Assembly: GCF_036408795.1 (NCBI RefSeq)
Contig: NZ_JAZGJP010000005.1
Location: 1-64,000, forward strand
Direction of reading: 5' to 3'
Source: Olsenella_L kribbiana
GTDB lineage: Bacteria > Actinomycetota > Coriobacteriia > Coriobacteriales > Atopobiaceae
DNA: 64,000 nucleotides
The notes under the pieces were generated by a model that saw only the letters and a list, made by a program, of their open reading frames with translations, ran no database searches and was not told the DNA's origin. Numbering within the stretch: the stretch's first letter is position 1; the number at the start of each line of letters is the position of its first letter. The position numbers were made by a program, and so were the translations under genes. This document shows, piece after piece, positions 25,423-33,704 of this stretch.

Positions 25423-28400
25423 CGACCACCTTTCCTGTAGCATGATCCAGCCGCTGCGACACGACATGGCTCACACCATCCGCCTGCATGGATACACCAT
25501 ACAGGACATCCGCCTGTTCCATCGTACGCCGCTGGTGGGAAATGACGATGAGCTGCGTCGATTCCTTCAGGATATCTATTGCCATCAGCAGCTTCCCGAG
25601 ATTTGATTCGTCGAGTGCCGCCTCCACCTCGTCGAAGACGTAGAAGGGGACGGTACGGGTCTTGTAGACCGCAAAGAGGAGGGCAAGGGCCGTCAGCGAC
25701 TTCTCGCCGCCGCTCATGAGCGTCATCTTCGCAATCCTCTTGCCCACAGGCTGCGCCACGACCTCGATGCCGGTCTCGGAGAGATGGTCCGGGTCCGTCA
25801 TCTCGATGTGGGCATGCCCTCCCGGGAAGAGCATCGCAAAGATGTCCTGGAAGTTTGTGTTCACCTGGTCGAAGACCGCAAGGAAGCGGTTCTTCATCTT
25901 CCGCTCTATGGCAGCCGTGATCTTCGCAAGCGAGGCCCGTGCGCTCTCGAGGTCCTCCACCTGCTCGTGGATATAGTCTGCGCGCTCCTTGAGCTGCGTG
26001 TACTCATCCATGGCAACCTCGTTCACGGGGCCGATCTTGGCAAGCTGCGCTTTGAGTGAGTCACGCTCCTCCTCGAGCGCTCCCCTGTCCTCGGGCTCAG
26101 GGAGATTGAGCGCTTCCTCGAGCACGGCGCCTGTCTGTGCAATCGCATTGATCGCGTTCTCGACCTGCACCTCGAGCTTGCCGCCTTCGACCTTGAGGTC
26201 CTGCGACGTGGTCTTGGCGCGTTCGAGCGCAGCGGAGGCCTCATCGACTGCTGCCTTCGCTTCGTGGATCGTCTTCTTGAGGTCTTCAGAGTCTGCCTCG
26301 GCGAGGCTTGCCTGATCGGAGAGACGACGTCCCCACTCATCTGCTGTCTCGATGAGGGTACGGTAGCGCTGATGGAGCGGGTCCACGCGATCGCGCAGCA
26401 CATCGAGCGCCTCTGCCGCCTTCTTTGTGGCATCGATGCGCTCTGTGAGCGTCTTGTCCCTCTTCTCGAGCTCGTTCGTCCTTGTCTCGAGATGACGGAG
26501 ACGCTCCGTGACCGTCGCGAGCCTGAGCTTCGCGTCGGAGAGCTTGCGCTCGAGATCGGACTCTTCGCGCGATGCCTCGCTGCGCTTGCTCGAGAGGTCG
26601 TCGAGCTCCTCTGTGAGCTTCTTCACGCGGACAGCTGCCTCGTCTGCCTTGCCGTGATGGAGCTCCACCTCGGAGCGTGCCTTCTCGACCTTCGATTTCG
26701 CCTCTTCGCGGCGCTTCTCGACGCCTGCCTTCTCGGACGCTGCCTGGCGTGCCTGCTGCTCGAGGCGTCCTATCTCAGAGGTCACGGAGCTGAGCTCGGC
26801 ACGGGTCTGAGCAAGCTCGCCCTTTGCCTTGGCCTCGCTGTCGCGGGCACCGGACAGCGCCTTCTCGAGCGAGCGCTCCTTGGTCTCTGCCTCTTTCTGT
26901 GCCGCTTCGAGCGCTCCCATGCCATCCTCGAGGGCACGGATGCGGCGCTTGCGCTCAAGGGCGCCCTGCTCGACGCCACGGCCAGAGCCGACGACGCAGC
27001 GTCCGTCCGGAAGCACCGTGACGCCGTCCTTCGTGACGAAGGTATAGGCAGGCCACTGCTCGTGGGCCTCTATTGCCGCACGCGCAGTGTCGACGATGCG
27101 CACATCGCCGAGAAGAGCGGAGAGCAGCTTCTCTGCACCCTTCTGTGCATGGACAGAATCGATCAGGGCTGTGCCTGCCACGCCGTCTGTTGAAGGGAGC
27201 TCTGTGGCTGCTGCCTTCTTCGAGACGATCGTCGCCGTTCCCTTGGCACCGCGGATCCCGAGAGCCGACGACGCTACCGTTGCAGCATCCTCAGCATCCT
27301 CCACGACAAGGGCTGCCATATCGTCGCCCAGAAGGCGCTCCACGAGGTCGTCGAGCTCAGGCGGCACGTCGAGCGCATCGCCCAGGCGGCAGACAATCCT
27401 CTCCTTCACATCGCCGCGCTTGGCAAGAGCACCTGCAAGCGGGCTTGCACTTTCCTGCGAGGCATCGACCGAGCGAAGCGCCGAAAGCGAGGCTTCGGCC
27501 TGCGAGAGCTTGCGGCGTGCATCCTCGAGGGTACGCCGTGCACCTGCTGCCTCGTCCTGGCTCTTTCGGATCGTCTCGTGGGCCGCATCTGCACGTTCCT
27601 GTGCAGCGGTCCTCGCCTCTTCGAGCTCAGCCTTGCGTCCGCGCCTCTCTGCAAGCGTCTCTTCGCAGACGGAGAGCGTCTCTTCGAGGCTTGAGATCCT
27701 GCTTGCATACATCTGGTCCTCGACCTCGGCATTCGAGATCTGGTCCTTGAGACGCGCATAGGCGACGGTCTCCTGGTCGGATTCCCGCTGCGCTGCGCGC
27801 TGTTCGCCCACCAGCTTCGACTGGCGGTTTCCAAGCTCGCGGCGCCTGTTGGCTGCGTTCTGCACTTCAGGCGTGAGCTCACGTACCTGACGCTTGAGCT
27901 CGTTTGTCTGCACCTGGGCATCGGAGAGGTCTCCCTGCATCTCCGAGAGCTCGCGTGCGGCATCTGCTTTCTGCTTCTCCATGGACGAGAGGCTCGACCT
28001 CATCTCGGAGAGGCGGGAGACCATGTTCTTGCCCTTCTCCTCCAGGATGCGGATGTCTGAGTCGAGATGGGACTGGATGTCCTGCATATGGCGGCGCTGC
28101 TCGCCGAGGTCGCCTACGAAGAGGCCCTTCTCCTCGAGCAATGCCTGGAGATGGTCGAGCTCGTCGGTCTTCTTCTGGAGCTGGTACTTGCCGAGGTCGA
28201 CGGCGGCATCAGCTTCCTTCTGGCGCTGCTGGAGCATTCCATGCTGTGCCTGGAGCTGGCGAAGATCGTCCACTGCCAAAATCTGCGTGACTTCGGAGAG
28301 ACGGTCCTGGATCTCATGGCTCTTCTGTGCCTTCGTGACCTGACGCTCGAGCGGACGGAGCTGACGCGTGATCTCGCGCTGCACATCCTTGGCACGGGTC

Positions 28401-28963
28401 AGGCTCTGGTCCATGCTCTTGAGCTTGCGCTCGCTTCTCTCCTTGCGCCTCCTGTGCTTCGAGATGCCGGCTGCTTCCTCGATGAGCTCGCGGCGGTCTT
28501 CCGGCCTGCTTGCGAGGACCGAATCGAGCTTTCCCTGGGAGATGATCGAATGGGTGTCCTTGCCCAGACCCGAGTCATGGAGGATGTCCTGGATATCGAG
28601 AAGACGTGCCGGAGCTCCGTTGATGAGATACTCGGACTCGCCCGACCTATACATGCGGCGGGTGATCCCCACCTCGTCGAAGTCGATCGGCAGCGTATGG
28701 TCCGAGTTGTCGAGCACGATCGTGACTTCTGCCATGCTCACGGGCTGCCTGGCCGAGGAGCCGGAGAAGATGACATCCTCCATAGCCTGGCCACGGAGCA
28801 TCTTGGCAGACTGCTCTCCCAGAACCCACAGGATCGAGTCGGAGACATTCGACTTGCCGCTGCCATTCGGTCCCACCACGACATTCAGGCCTGGGTCGAA
28901 TGTCATGCTGGTCTTGTCGGCAAATGATTTGAAGCCCTTGAGGGTCAGCGACTTGAGGTACAC
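25415..28963 (-). CDS. smc: Chromosome segregation ATPase SMC
   Basis: 1182-residue condensin subunit. The N-terminal head has the Walker A VVGPNGSGKSNVSD (about residues 30-43) and HSIISQGKLD; long coiled coils (about 170-500 and 670-1010) flank the hinge (about 510-650, with GVAGTALIDSV). The C-terminal head has the ABC signature LMSGGEKSLTALALLFAVYK and Walker B FYVFDEVEAALDESN. Length and domain order are complete. scpA/scpB are not in the window. It follows rnc by about 40 bases, a common Gram-positive order. Confidence 0.97.
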   Translation of the reverse strand: MYLKSLTLKGFKSFADKTSMTFDPGLNVVVGPNGSGKSNVSDSILWVLGEQSAKMLRGQAMEDVIFSGSSARQPVSMAEVTIVLDNSDHTLPIDFDEVGITRRMYRSGESEYLINGAPARLLDIQDILHDSGLGKDTHSIISQGKLDSVLASRPEDRRELIEEAAGISKHRRRKERSERKLKSMDQSLTRAKDVQREITRQLRPLERQVTKAQKSHEIQDRLSEVTQILAVDDLRQLQAQHGMLQQRQKEADAAVDLGKYQLQKKTDELDHLQALLEEKGLFVGDLGEQRRHMQDIQSHLDSDIRILEEKGKNMVSRLSEMRSSLSSMEKQKADAARELSEMQGDLSDAQVQTNELKRQVRELTPEVQNAANRRRELGNRQSKLVGEQRAAQRESDQETVAYARLKDQISNAEVEDQMYASRISSLEETLSVCEETLAERRGRKAELEEARTAAQERADAAHETIRKSQDEAAGARRTLEDARRKLSQAEASLSALRSVDASQESASPLAGALAKRGDVKERIVCRLGDALDVPPELDDLVERLLGDDMAALVVEDAEDAATVASSALGIRGAKGTATIVSKKAAATELPSTDGVAGTALIDSVHAQKGAEKLLSALLGDVRIVDTARAAIEAHEQWPAYTFVTKDGVTVLPDGRCVVGSGRGVEQGALERKRRIRALEDGMGALEAAQKEAETKERSLEKALSGARDSEAKAKGELAQTRAELSSVTSEIGRLEQQARQAASEKAGVEKRREEAKSKVEKARSEVELHHGKADEAAVRVKKLTEELDDLSSKRSEASREESDLERKLSDAKLRLATVTERLRHLETRTNELEKRDKTLTERIDATKKAAEALDVLRDRVDPLHQRYRTLIETADEWGRRLSDQASLAEADSEDLKKTIHEAKAAVDEASAALERAKTTSQDLKVEGGKLEVQVENAINAIAQTGAVLEEALNLPEPEDRGALEEERDSLKAQLAKIGPVNEVAMDEYTQLKERADYIHEQVEDLESARASLAKITAAIERKMKNRFLAVFDQVNTNFQDIFAMLFPGGHAHIEMTDPDHLSETGIEVVAQPVGKRIAKMTLMSGGEKSLTALALLFAVYKTRTVPFYVFDEVEAALDESNLGKLLMAIDILKESTQLIVISHQRRTMEQADVLYGVSMQADGVSHVVSQRLDHATGKVVDA

Positions 28964-29002
28964 GGGTGGGAAAGCCTTTCGGATGCGGGAGGAAAAGGAC
29001 TG

Positions 29003-29734
29003 CTACTGGATTGGCTTGCGGAAGTTCTCTTTGAGACGGCGCAGTGCATCTTCTGCTGCTGCTGTCTCGGACTCCTTCTTCGAGGAGCCGGATCCACGTC
29101 CGATGCGGTTGCCCTGCACAAGCACGACACTCGTAAAGGTCGGATTGTGTGCAGGCCCTTCCTCGCTCTCGAGCTTGTAGACCGGAGCGCACTTGAGGTC
29201 CTTCTGCGTGACCTCCTGGAGCCTGCTCTTCGGAGAGAGCGGGCGCTGTGCACGCTCTGCCACCATGTAGGGCGAAAGCGTATCGCGCACGAACGTGTGC
29301 GTCCGCTCATACCCTGCATCGAGGTAGAGGGCGCCGACGATGGACTCGTAGACGTTCTCGAGCGCCGAGTGCATGCCACGGGCACCCGTCCCCTTCTCCG
29401 ACTCGCCGAAGATGATGAGAGAGCCGATGCCCAAAGCCTCGCCTACCTCGGAGAGCGTCGCTCCCGAGACAAGCGAGATCTTGAGACGCGTGAGCTGTCC
29501 CTCGTCCATGTTCGGGAACTTCTCGAATAGGTCGGTCGCAACCATCGCGCCGAGGATGGAGTCGCCAAGGAACTCGAGGCGCTCATACGAGGCCCAGATA
29601 GGCTCGTTCTCCACGGCCGATGGATGCGTGATGGCAGAGACGATGAGCTGACGGTTCTCGAAATGGTAGCCAAGCATCTTCTCTGCAGCAGCGACGTGTT
29701 CGTCTACGTATGCAGCTGAATTGTTCTCTTGCAC
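29003..29734 (-). CDS. rnc: Ribonuclease III
   Basis: Double-strand-specific endoribonuclease that matures rRNA and regulates mRNAs. 243 residues: catalytic domain with ERLEFLGDSILGAMVATDLF (about residues 49-68, containing the Glu/Asp metal ligands), ENVYESIVGALYLDAGYE (second acidic pair), and a C-terminal double-stranded RNA-binding domain ending in KKESETAAAEDALRRLK. It starts right after the acpP stop with no gap, so the two are coupled. Confidence 0.96.
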   Translation of the reverse strand: MQENNSAAYVDEHVAAAEKMLGYHFENRQLIVSAITHPSAVENEPIWASYERLEFLGDSILGAMVATDLFEKFPNMDEGQLTRLKISLVSGATLSEVGEALGIGSLIIFGESEKGTGARGMHSALENVYESIVGALYLDAGYERTHTFVRDTLSPYMVAERAQRPLSPKSRLQEVTQKDLKCAPVYKLESEEGPAHNPTFTSVVLVQGNRIGRGSGSSKKESETAAAEDALRRLKENFRKPIQ

Positions 29735-29974
29735 CTACAGGACCTTCTCAATCGCGTCGACAGCATCCTTCACGGAGTCGATGCTAGCAAGCACCTCGTC
29801 GGGAAGCGTTGCGTCGAACTCTTCCTCGAAGGCCGTGACAAGCTCGAGACGGTCGAAGGAATCTGCGCCGAGGTCCTCGAACGTCGTGGCTTCTGTGATC
29901 TTCGAAGCATCGGCGCCGTCGATCGTGTCGGCGACGATGTCCTTCACCTTTGCAAGAATCTCATCGCGGGTCAT
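29735..29974 (-). CDS. acpP: Acyl carrier protein
   Basis: 79-residue carrier of growing fatty acyl chains. The phosphopantetheine serine is Ser39 in LGADSFDRLEL; the usual Leu after the serine is Phe here, which is seen in some Gram-positive ACPs. The protein is strongly acidic, as expected. It lies in plsX-acpP-rnc, linking phospholipid and fatty acid synthesis; no fab genes are in this window. Confidence 0.95.
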   Translation of the reverse strand: MTRDEILAKVKDIVADTIDGADASKITEATTFEDLGADSFDRLELVTAFEEEFDATLPDEVLASIDSVKDAVDAIEKVL

Positions 29975-30009
29975 GAGCTCCGCCTTTCTCTTGTCTGGAT
30001 ATACGAGGC

Positions 30010-31011
30010 CTATTGTACCCGGTCATTCGTGAGGCTGCAGGATTGCTGGATCTCGAGCGGCAGACGGGCGCGCACAACCTCTGCGCAGGCAAGCGTGGCT
30101 GCCTTGACAGCTGCTGCATTCGAGGAGCCATGGCCCTTCACGACAGGAGCGCGAAGGCCCAGAAGGACCGCACCGCCGTAGCGGTCACCGGAAAGCTCCG
30201 ATGCCACAGCCTTGAGGGCAGGCTTCATGAGGAGGGCACCGATGGCTGTCTTCTTGGAAGAGCCCGCCTGCTCCTTGATCTGCGCGACGAGGAACTTGGC
30301 TGTGCCCTCGATGCTCTTGAGCGCCACATTGCCCGTGAAGCCATCCGTGACGATCACATCGAACGTGCCGTTCAGGATATCCGTGCCTTCGGCATTGCCG
30401 ACAAAGCCGCAATTGCCCTCGGCAAGCGCCGCATGGTATGCGAGCGCCATCTCGGAGCCCTTCGTATCCTCGGAGCCATTCGAGAGGAGGCCCACCTTCG
30501 GATTGTCGGTGCCGAGCGCCACCTTTGCATAGGCACGTCCCATATGGGCGAACTGGACCATGACCTCAGGCTTCACATCAGCGTTCGCGCCAAGGTCGAG
30601 CATCACGGTCTTGTGGCCGCCGACGCCGGGACACGGCAAAGCGAGCGCCGGACGCTTGATGCCCTTGATGCGGCCGATACCGAAGGTGGCAGCCGTAAGG
30701 ACGGCGCCCGTGGAGCCGAAGGAGCAGAGTCCCTCTGCCTCGCCTGCATGCACGGCTGCAGATGCGCGCACGATGCTTGAATCCTTCTTGGTGCGGATGG
30801 CATTGGCAGGATGCTCGTCCATATGGATGACCTCGGTCGTCACCAGCGGACGTGCCCCTTCATGCTTCTCGCAGAACGGCGTGACATACTCGTCTGCTCC
30901 AGCCACAAGGACCGTCAGGTCGGAATCAGCGGCGAGCGCCTGCGCTACGCCTTCGAGGACGACTTCAGGCCCCTTGTCTGAGCCCATCACATCGACACAG
31001 ATGGCTGTCAT
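30010..31011 (-). CDS. plsX: Phosphate acyltransferase PlsX
   Basis: Converts acyl-ACP and phosphate into acyl-phosphate, the donor for PlsY in phosphatidic acid synthesis; a peripheral membrane enzyme. 333 residues. MTAICVDVMGSDKGPE at the start, the MDEHPANAIRTKKDSS block (about residues 75-90) and SFGSTGAVLTAATFGIGRIKG are typical. I start it at 31011 because GGGAG precedes that ATG; an earlier in-frame start at 31083 would run through the rpmF terminator hairpin. Sits between rpmF and acpP as in many Gram-positives. Confidence 0.96.
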   Translation of the reverse strand: MTAICVDVMGSDKGPEVVLEGVAQALAADSDLTVLVAGADEYVTPFCEKHEGARPLVTTEVIHMDEHPANAIRTKKDSSIVRASAAVHAGEAEGLCSFGSTGAVLTAATFGIGRIKGIKRPALALPCPGVGGHKTVMLDLGANADVKPEVMVQFAHMGRAYAKVALGTDNPKVGLLSNGSEDTKGSEMALAYHAALAEGNCGFVGNAEGTDILNGTFDVIVTDGFTGNVALKSIEGTAKFLVAQIKEQAGSSKKTAIGALLMKPALKAVASELSGDRYGGAVLLGLRAPVVKGHGSSNAAAVKAATLACAEVVRARLPLEIQQSCSLTNDRVQ

Positions 31012-31046
31012 GTCTGCTCCCATCTCTTGCCTGGCCCCATAAGGAA

Positions 31047-31075
31047 GGAGGCCGGCCCCAGAAGGGCCGGCCTCC
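31047..31075 (-). terminator. Hairpin between rpmF and plsX
   Basis: GGAGGCCGGCCC pairs perfectly with GGGCCGGCCTCC around a five-base loop, followed by TTCCTTAT on the minus strand. Probably a partial terminator that raises rpmF over plsX. Confidence 0.65.
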
Positions 31076-31104
31076 CAGGCCACGTCTCTGTTGGATAGCG
31101 CGAA

Positions 31105-31284
31105 CTACTCGGTGACGACGACCTCGCGGTCCTTGTAGTAGCCGCAGTTCGGGCACACGTGATGCGGAAGCTTAGGTGCACCGCACTGTGGGCAAATGGA
31201 ACGAGCCGGAGCGGCGAGCTTGCTGTTGGCCGAACGACGAGTGTGCGTGGCGCCGCGACCCTTTTTCTGCTTAGGTACTGCCAT
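31105..31284 (-). CDS. rpmF: 50S ribosomal protein L32
   Basis: 59-residue ribosomal protein. The start AVPKQKKGRGATHTRRS is diagnostic, and the two zinc-binding pairs CPQC and CPNC make this the zinc-ribbon (C+) paralogue type. GAGAGG precedes the ATG at 31284. It follows the DUF177 gene, the standard yceD-rpmF-plsX order. Confidence 0.97.
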   Translation of the reverse strand: MAVPKQKKGRGATHTRRSANSKLAAPARSICPQCGAPKLPHHVCPNCGYYKDREVVVTE

Positions 31285-31421
31285 CTTGACCTCTCTTTGA
31301 CCTTCTGACGCCGGAGTGCATACCGGCGGTCTTGCCTCAGAAACACACAATAAGACACTATACCACGCACATGCTATCGATGCGCGCGAACAGCAATTCT
31401 ACATCTTGGACCTATTCGGTG

Positions 31422-32000
31422 CTACTTGTCCAGATGGAGATCTTTCAGAACGGCGAACGGGTTCTGCGCAAGCTCTTCCTCTTCGCGCTTCTTCGCGCAG
31501 CCACAGTCGCTTTCGTTCAGGTTGGCGCCGCACGTCGGGCAGAGGCCCTTGCAGTCAGGCTTGCAGAGCACGACGTAGGGCGTATCCATCAGAAGCGCGC
31601 CCATGAGGGCATCGGTGATATCGACCGTGGAATCGTCAGAGACGAGCGCATAGTCGACGCCTGCCTCTTCCCCATCCTCGTCCTCGCTCACCTGCTCGGC
31701 CGCATCGTCCGGAGCCTTGAAGAGATAGTACTCGTCCACCTCTCCTGCAACATCGAACTCAGCAGGCTCGAGGCAGCGGTCGCAGGTTCCCACGACATGA
31801 GCCTTCAAGATGCCCGTGAGAAGTATGCCTTCGCCGGCATTCGTCAGCACGACATCGTAGTCGAAGCCGCCCGGCAGCTCGAAGTCATGGTCGCCCAGGC
31901 TATAGCCGTCGATATCCACATGCCCGGCCTGGGGCACGGAATCGCCGGGATTGGCCAGGCGCTCATCGAGCGCAATCGTGATATTGAAATCTCTGCTCAT
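31422..32000 (-). CDS. DUF177 (YceD) family protein
   Basis: 192 residues. The YceD/DUF177 family is found next to rpmF in most bacteria and has been linked to 23S rRNA or L32 levels. The family's cysteine motifs are present: GTCDRCLEP (about residue 71) and CKPDCKGLCPTCG (about 151-163). An acidic stretch follows the first motif. The molecular function is not firmly known; identification rests on the motifs and on the rpmF neighbour. Confidence 0.85.
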   Translation of the reverse strand: MSRDFNITIALDERLANPGDSVPQAGHVDIDGYSLGDHDFELPGGFDYDVVLTNAGEGILLTGILKAHVVGTCDRCLEPAEFDVAGEVDEYYLFKAPDDAAEQVSEDEDGEEAGVDYALVSDDSTVDITDALMGALLMDTPYVVLCKPDCKGLCPTCGANLNESDCGCAKKREEEELAQNPFAVLKDLHLDK

Positions 32001-32009
32001 GCAATCACG

Positions 32010-32507
32010 CTACCAAGGCACATCGTTCGTGTTGTTGCGCGGGCCCGAGTTCTCGGAGAGCGTCTGGCGCGTGCGCGTCACCGTGCTCGTGAGCGACTTC
32101 AGGTTGTCCTCGAGGTGTGCAAGCACCGTGTCGGCATACTCTTCCGCGTTGTAGCGGGTATCGCGCTCATACTGGGCAGCCTGGTCGCGGATGGAGTCAG
32201 CCTGCTGCTGGGCGATCCTCACGACCTCCTGGTCGCCTGCCAGGATCATGGCCTGCTGCTGGGCATCGGCGATGATGGAATCCGCCTGCTGCTGCGCACG
32301 CTGGATGGTCTCCTGCTGCTCCTTGACGATGCGGCGTGCCTCCTGGAACTCCGTCGGGAAGACACGGCGGATATCGTCGATGATCTCGTAGATGTCGTTC
32401 GCATCCACGATCTTGCGGCCGCCACCACCGGTAAGGGGAGTCTTCGCCTCGGTGACAAGCTGCTCAAGCTCATCGAGCAGGCTTTCGGTTTCCTCACCTG
32501 GCTGCAT
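32010..32507 (-). CDS. Coiled-coil protein, function unknown
   Basis: 165 residues, very rich in Gln, Glu, Ala and Arg. After an N-terminal segment with VDANDIYEIIDDIRRVFPTE come repeats of the form AQQQADSI(I/R) (about residues 70-120) that must form a long coiled coil, then a polar tail. The composition recalls DivIVA C-termini or ATP synthase b subunits but has no membrane anchor or DivIVA N-domain, so I leave the function open. It ends nine bases before the DUF177 gene and belongs to the same transcript. Confidence 0.75.
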   Translation of the reverse strand: MQPGEETESLLDELEQLVTEAKTPLTGGGGRKIVDANDIYEIIDDIRRVFPTEFQEARRIVKEQQETIQRAQQQADSIIADAQQQAMILAGDQEVVRIAQQQADSIRDQAAQYERDTRYNAEEYADTVLAHLEDNLKSLTSTVTRTRQTLSENSGPRNNTNDVPW

Positions 32508-32530
32508 TCTCGGCTCCTTTCAGGGCACAC

Positions 32531-32549
32531 AAGGGGCAACATGCCCCTT
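32531..32549. other. Hairpin between coaD and the coiled-coil gene
   Basis: AAGGGGCA and TGCCCCTT form a perfect eight-base stem with a three-base loop. No T-tract, so more likely an mRNA structure than a terminator. Confidence 0.4.
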
Positions 32550-32603
32550 CTGGCATCACTTCATATTCCATACCAGAATACCGCTTCATGCGGCCTTCGT
32601 GCA

Positions 32604-33125
32604 TCAGCGTGCCTGTGCAAAATGCTCTTTCAAGGCACAGGAGACGCTCGGCGGCACGAGCAGATTCACATCCGAACCAAATGAGGCAAGCTCGCGCACG
32701 ATCGAAGACGACACATAGCCATATTCCGGACTCGACATGACAAATATACTTTCTATATCCGGAGCAAGGCGCGAATTCAAGCTTGCCTGCTGCAATTCAT
32801 ATTCAAAATCCGTAATCGCGCGCAGGCCCTTGACAACGCCGCCAGCCCCTACCTCATGGCAGAAGTCGACAAGCAGGCCCGTGAGCGGCTTCACATCGAC
32901 GCCTTCTGTCACGTTGGCCTCTTCGAGCGCCTGCTTCACGAGGTCGACACGCTCCTGGAGCGTGAACATCGTGCCATTGCCGTGCTTGCCGCGGGAGAGC
33001 GCGACACCGACCGTGACCCTTGGGCAGATCTTGAGCGCGCGCGAGATCACGTCGATATGGCCATACGTCACCGGATCGAACGTGCCCGGCACGACGAGGT
33101 GCGTGATGGTGGATGATGCAGCCAT
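32604..33125 (-). CDS. coaD: Phosphopantetheine adenylyltransferase
   Basis: Fourth step of coenzyme A synthesis, joining ATP and 4'-phosphopantetheine. 173 residues. VVPGTFDPVTYGHIDVISRA (about residues 11-30) has the nucleotidyltransferase HxGH-type signature as TYGHIDV, and GVVKGLRAITDFEYE and EYGYVSSSIVRE are conserved. The ribosome site AAAGGAG lies inside the last codons of rsmD, and the start follows the rsmD stop directly. Confidence 0.96.
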   Translation of the reverse strand: MAASSTITHLVVPGTFDPVTYGHIDVISRALKICPRVTVGVALSRGKHGNGTMFTLQERVDLVKQALEEANVTEGVDVKPLTGLLVDFCHEVGAGGVVKGLRAITDFEYELQQASLNSRLAPDIESIFVMSSPEYGYVSSSIVRELASFGSDVNLLVPPSVSCALKEHFAQAR

Positions 33126-33704
33126 TCATGACTCCTTTATCTTCCAGAGCTCCACGGCAGTGGAGCCATAGCGTTTGGACTTCAAGAGCTCTGCTCCTGC
33201 AAGCGGAAGCGCATCTCCCGTGGCAGAGCGCTCATAGAGCACAAGGCATCCTTCCTTGAGCATCCCCTGCTTCCTGGCTTGATCGACAAGGGCCGCCACC
33301 TCTTCTGCCGGCATCTTGTAGGGAGGATCGAGGAAGACCGCATCGAAAGGAGCGCCCGGAAGAGAGCCCCGGGCAATCGCTGTGGCCGTGGCAGAGGAGA
33401 TGACATGGGCCTGCTCGCGTCCTGCCCCGACAGCAGCAAGATTTCGCTTGATGCGGGCTGCTGCCTTCCTGTCCTGGTCGATGAAGGTCGCTTCCTCCAT
33501 GCCGCGGGAGAGCATCTCGATCCCGAAGGCACCAGAGCCGCCGAAGGCATCGAGCACATGCCTGCCCGAGAGGTCGAGCCCGAAGGCGCTCTCCATCATG
33601 GAGGCCAGGGCTTCCCTCACCCTATCCGTCGTCGGGCGTGTGACAGAGCGTCCCTGAGGCGCTTCGAGGGGATGCCCCTTCCATATGCCGCCGACCACTC
33701 TCAC
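33126..33704 (-). CDS. rsmD: 16S rRNA (guanine-N2)-methyltransferase RsmD
   Basis: Methylates G966 (E. coli numbering) of 16S rRNA. 192 residues. The opening MRVVGGIWKGHPL and RPTTDRVREALASMM are family hallmarks; VLDAFGGSGAFGIEMLSRG is the SAM-binding motif I and VFLDPPYK the catalytic NPPY-type motif. Translation starts with GTG nine bases after GAGGAGG, sharing GTGA with the recG stop. The rsmD-coaD pair is widely conserved. Confidence 0.95.
   Translation of the reverse strand: MRVVGGIWKGHPLEAPQGRSVTRPTTDRVREALASMMESAFGLDLSGRHVLDAFGGSGAFGIEMLSRGMEEATFIDQDRKAAARIKRNLAAVGAGREQAHVISSATATAIARGSLPGAPFDAVFLDPPYKMPAEEVAALVDQARKQGMLKEGCLVLYERSATGDALPLAGAELLKSKRYGSTAVELWKIKES

Noticed and set aside
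23011..25440. An 809-codon plus-strand open frame opposite ffh and ftsY
   Set aside because: Antisense shadow of two certain genes; leucine/aspartate-rich nonsense protein.
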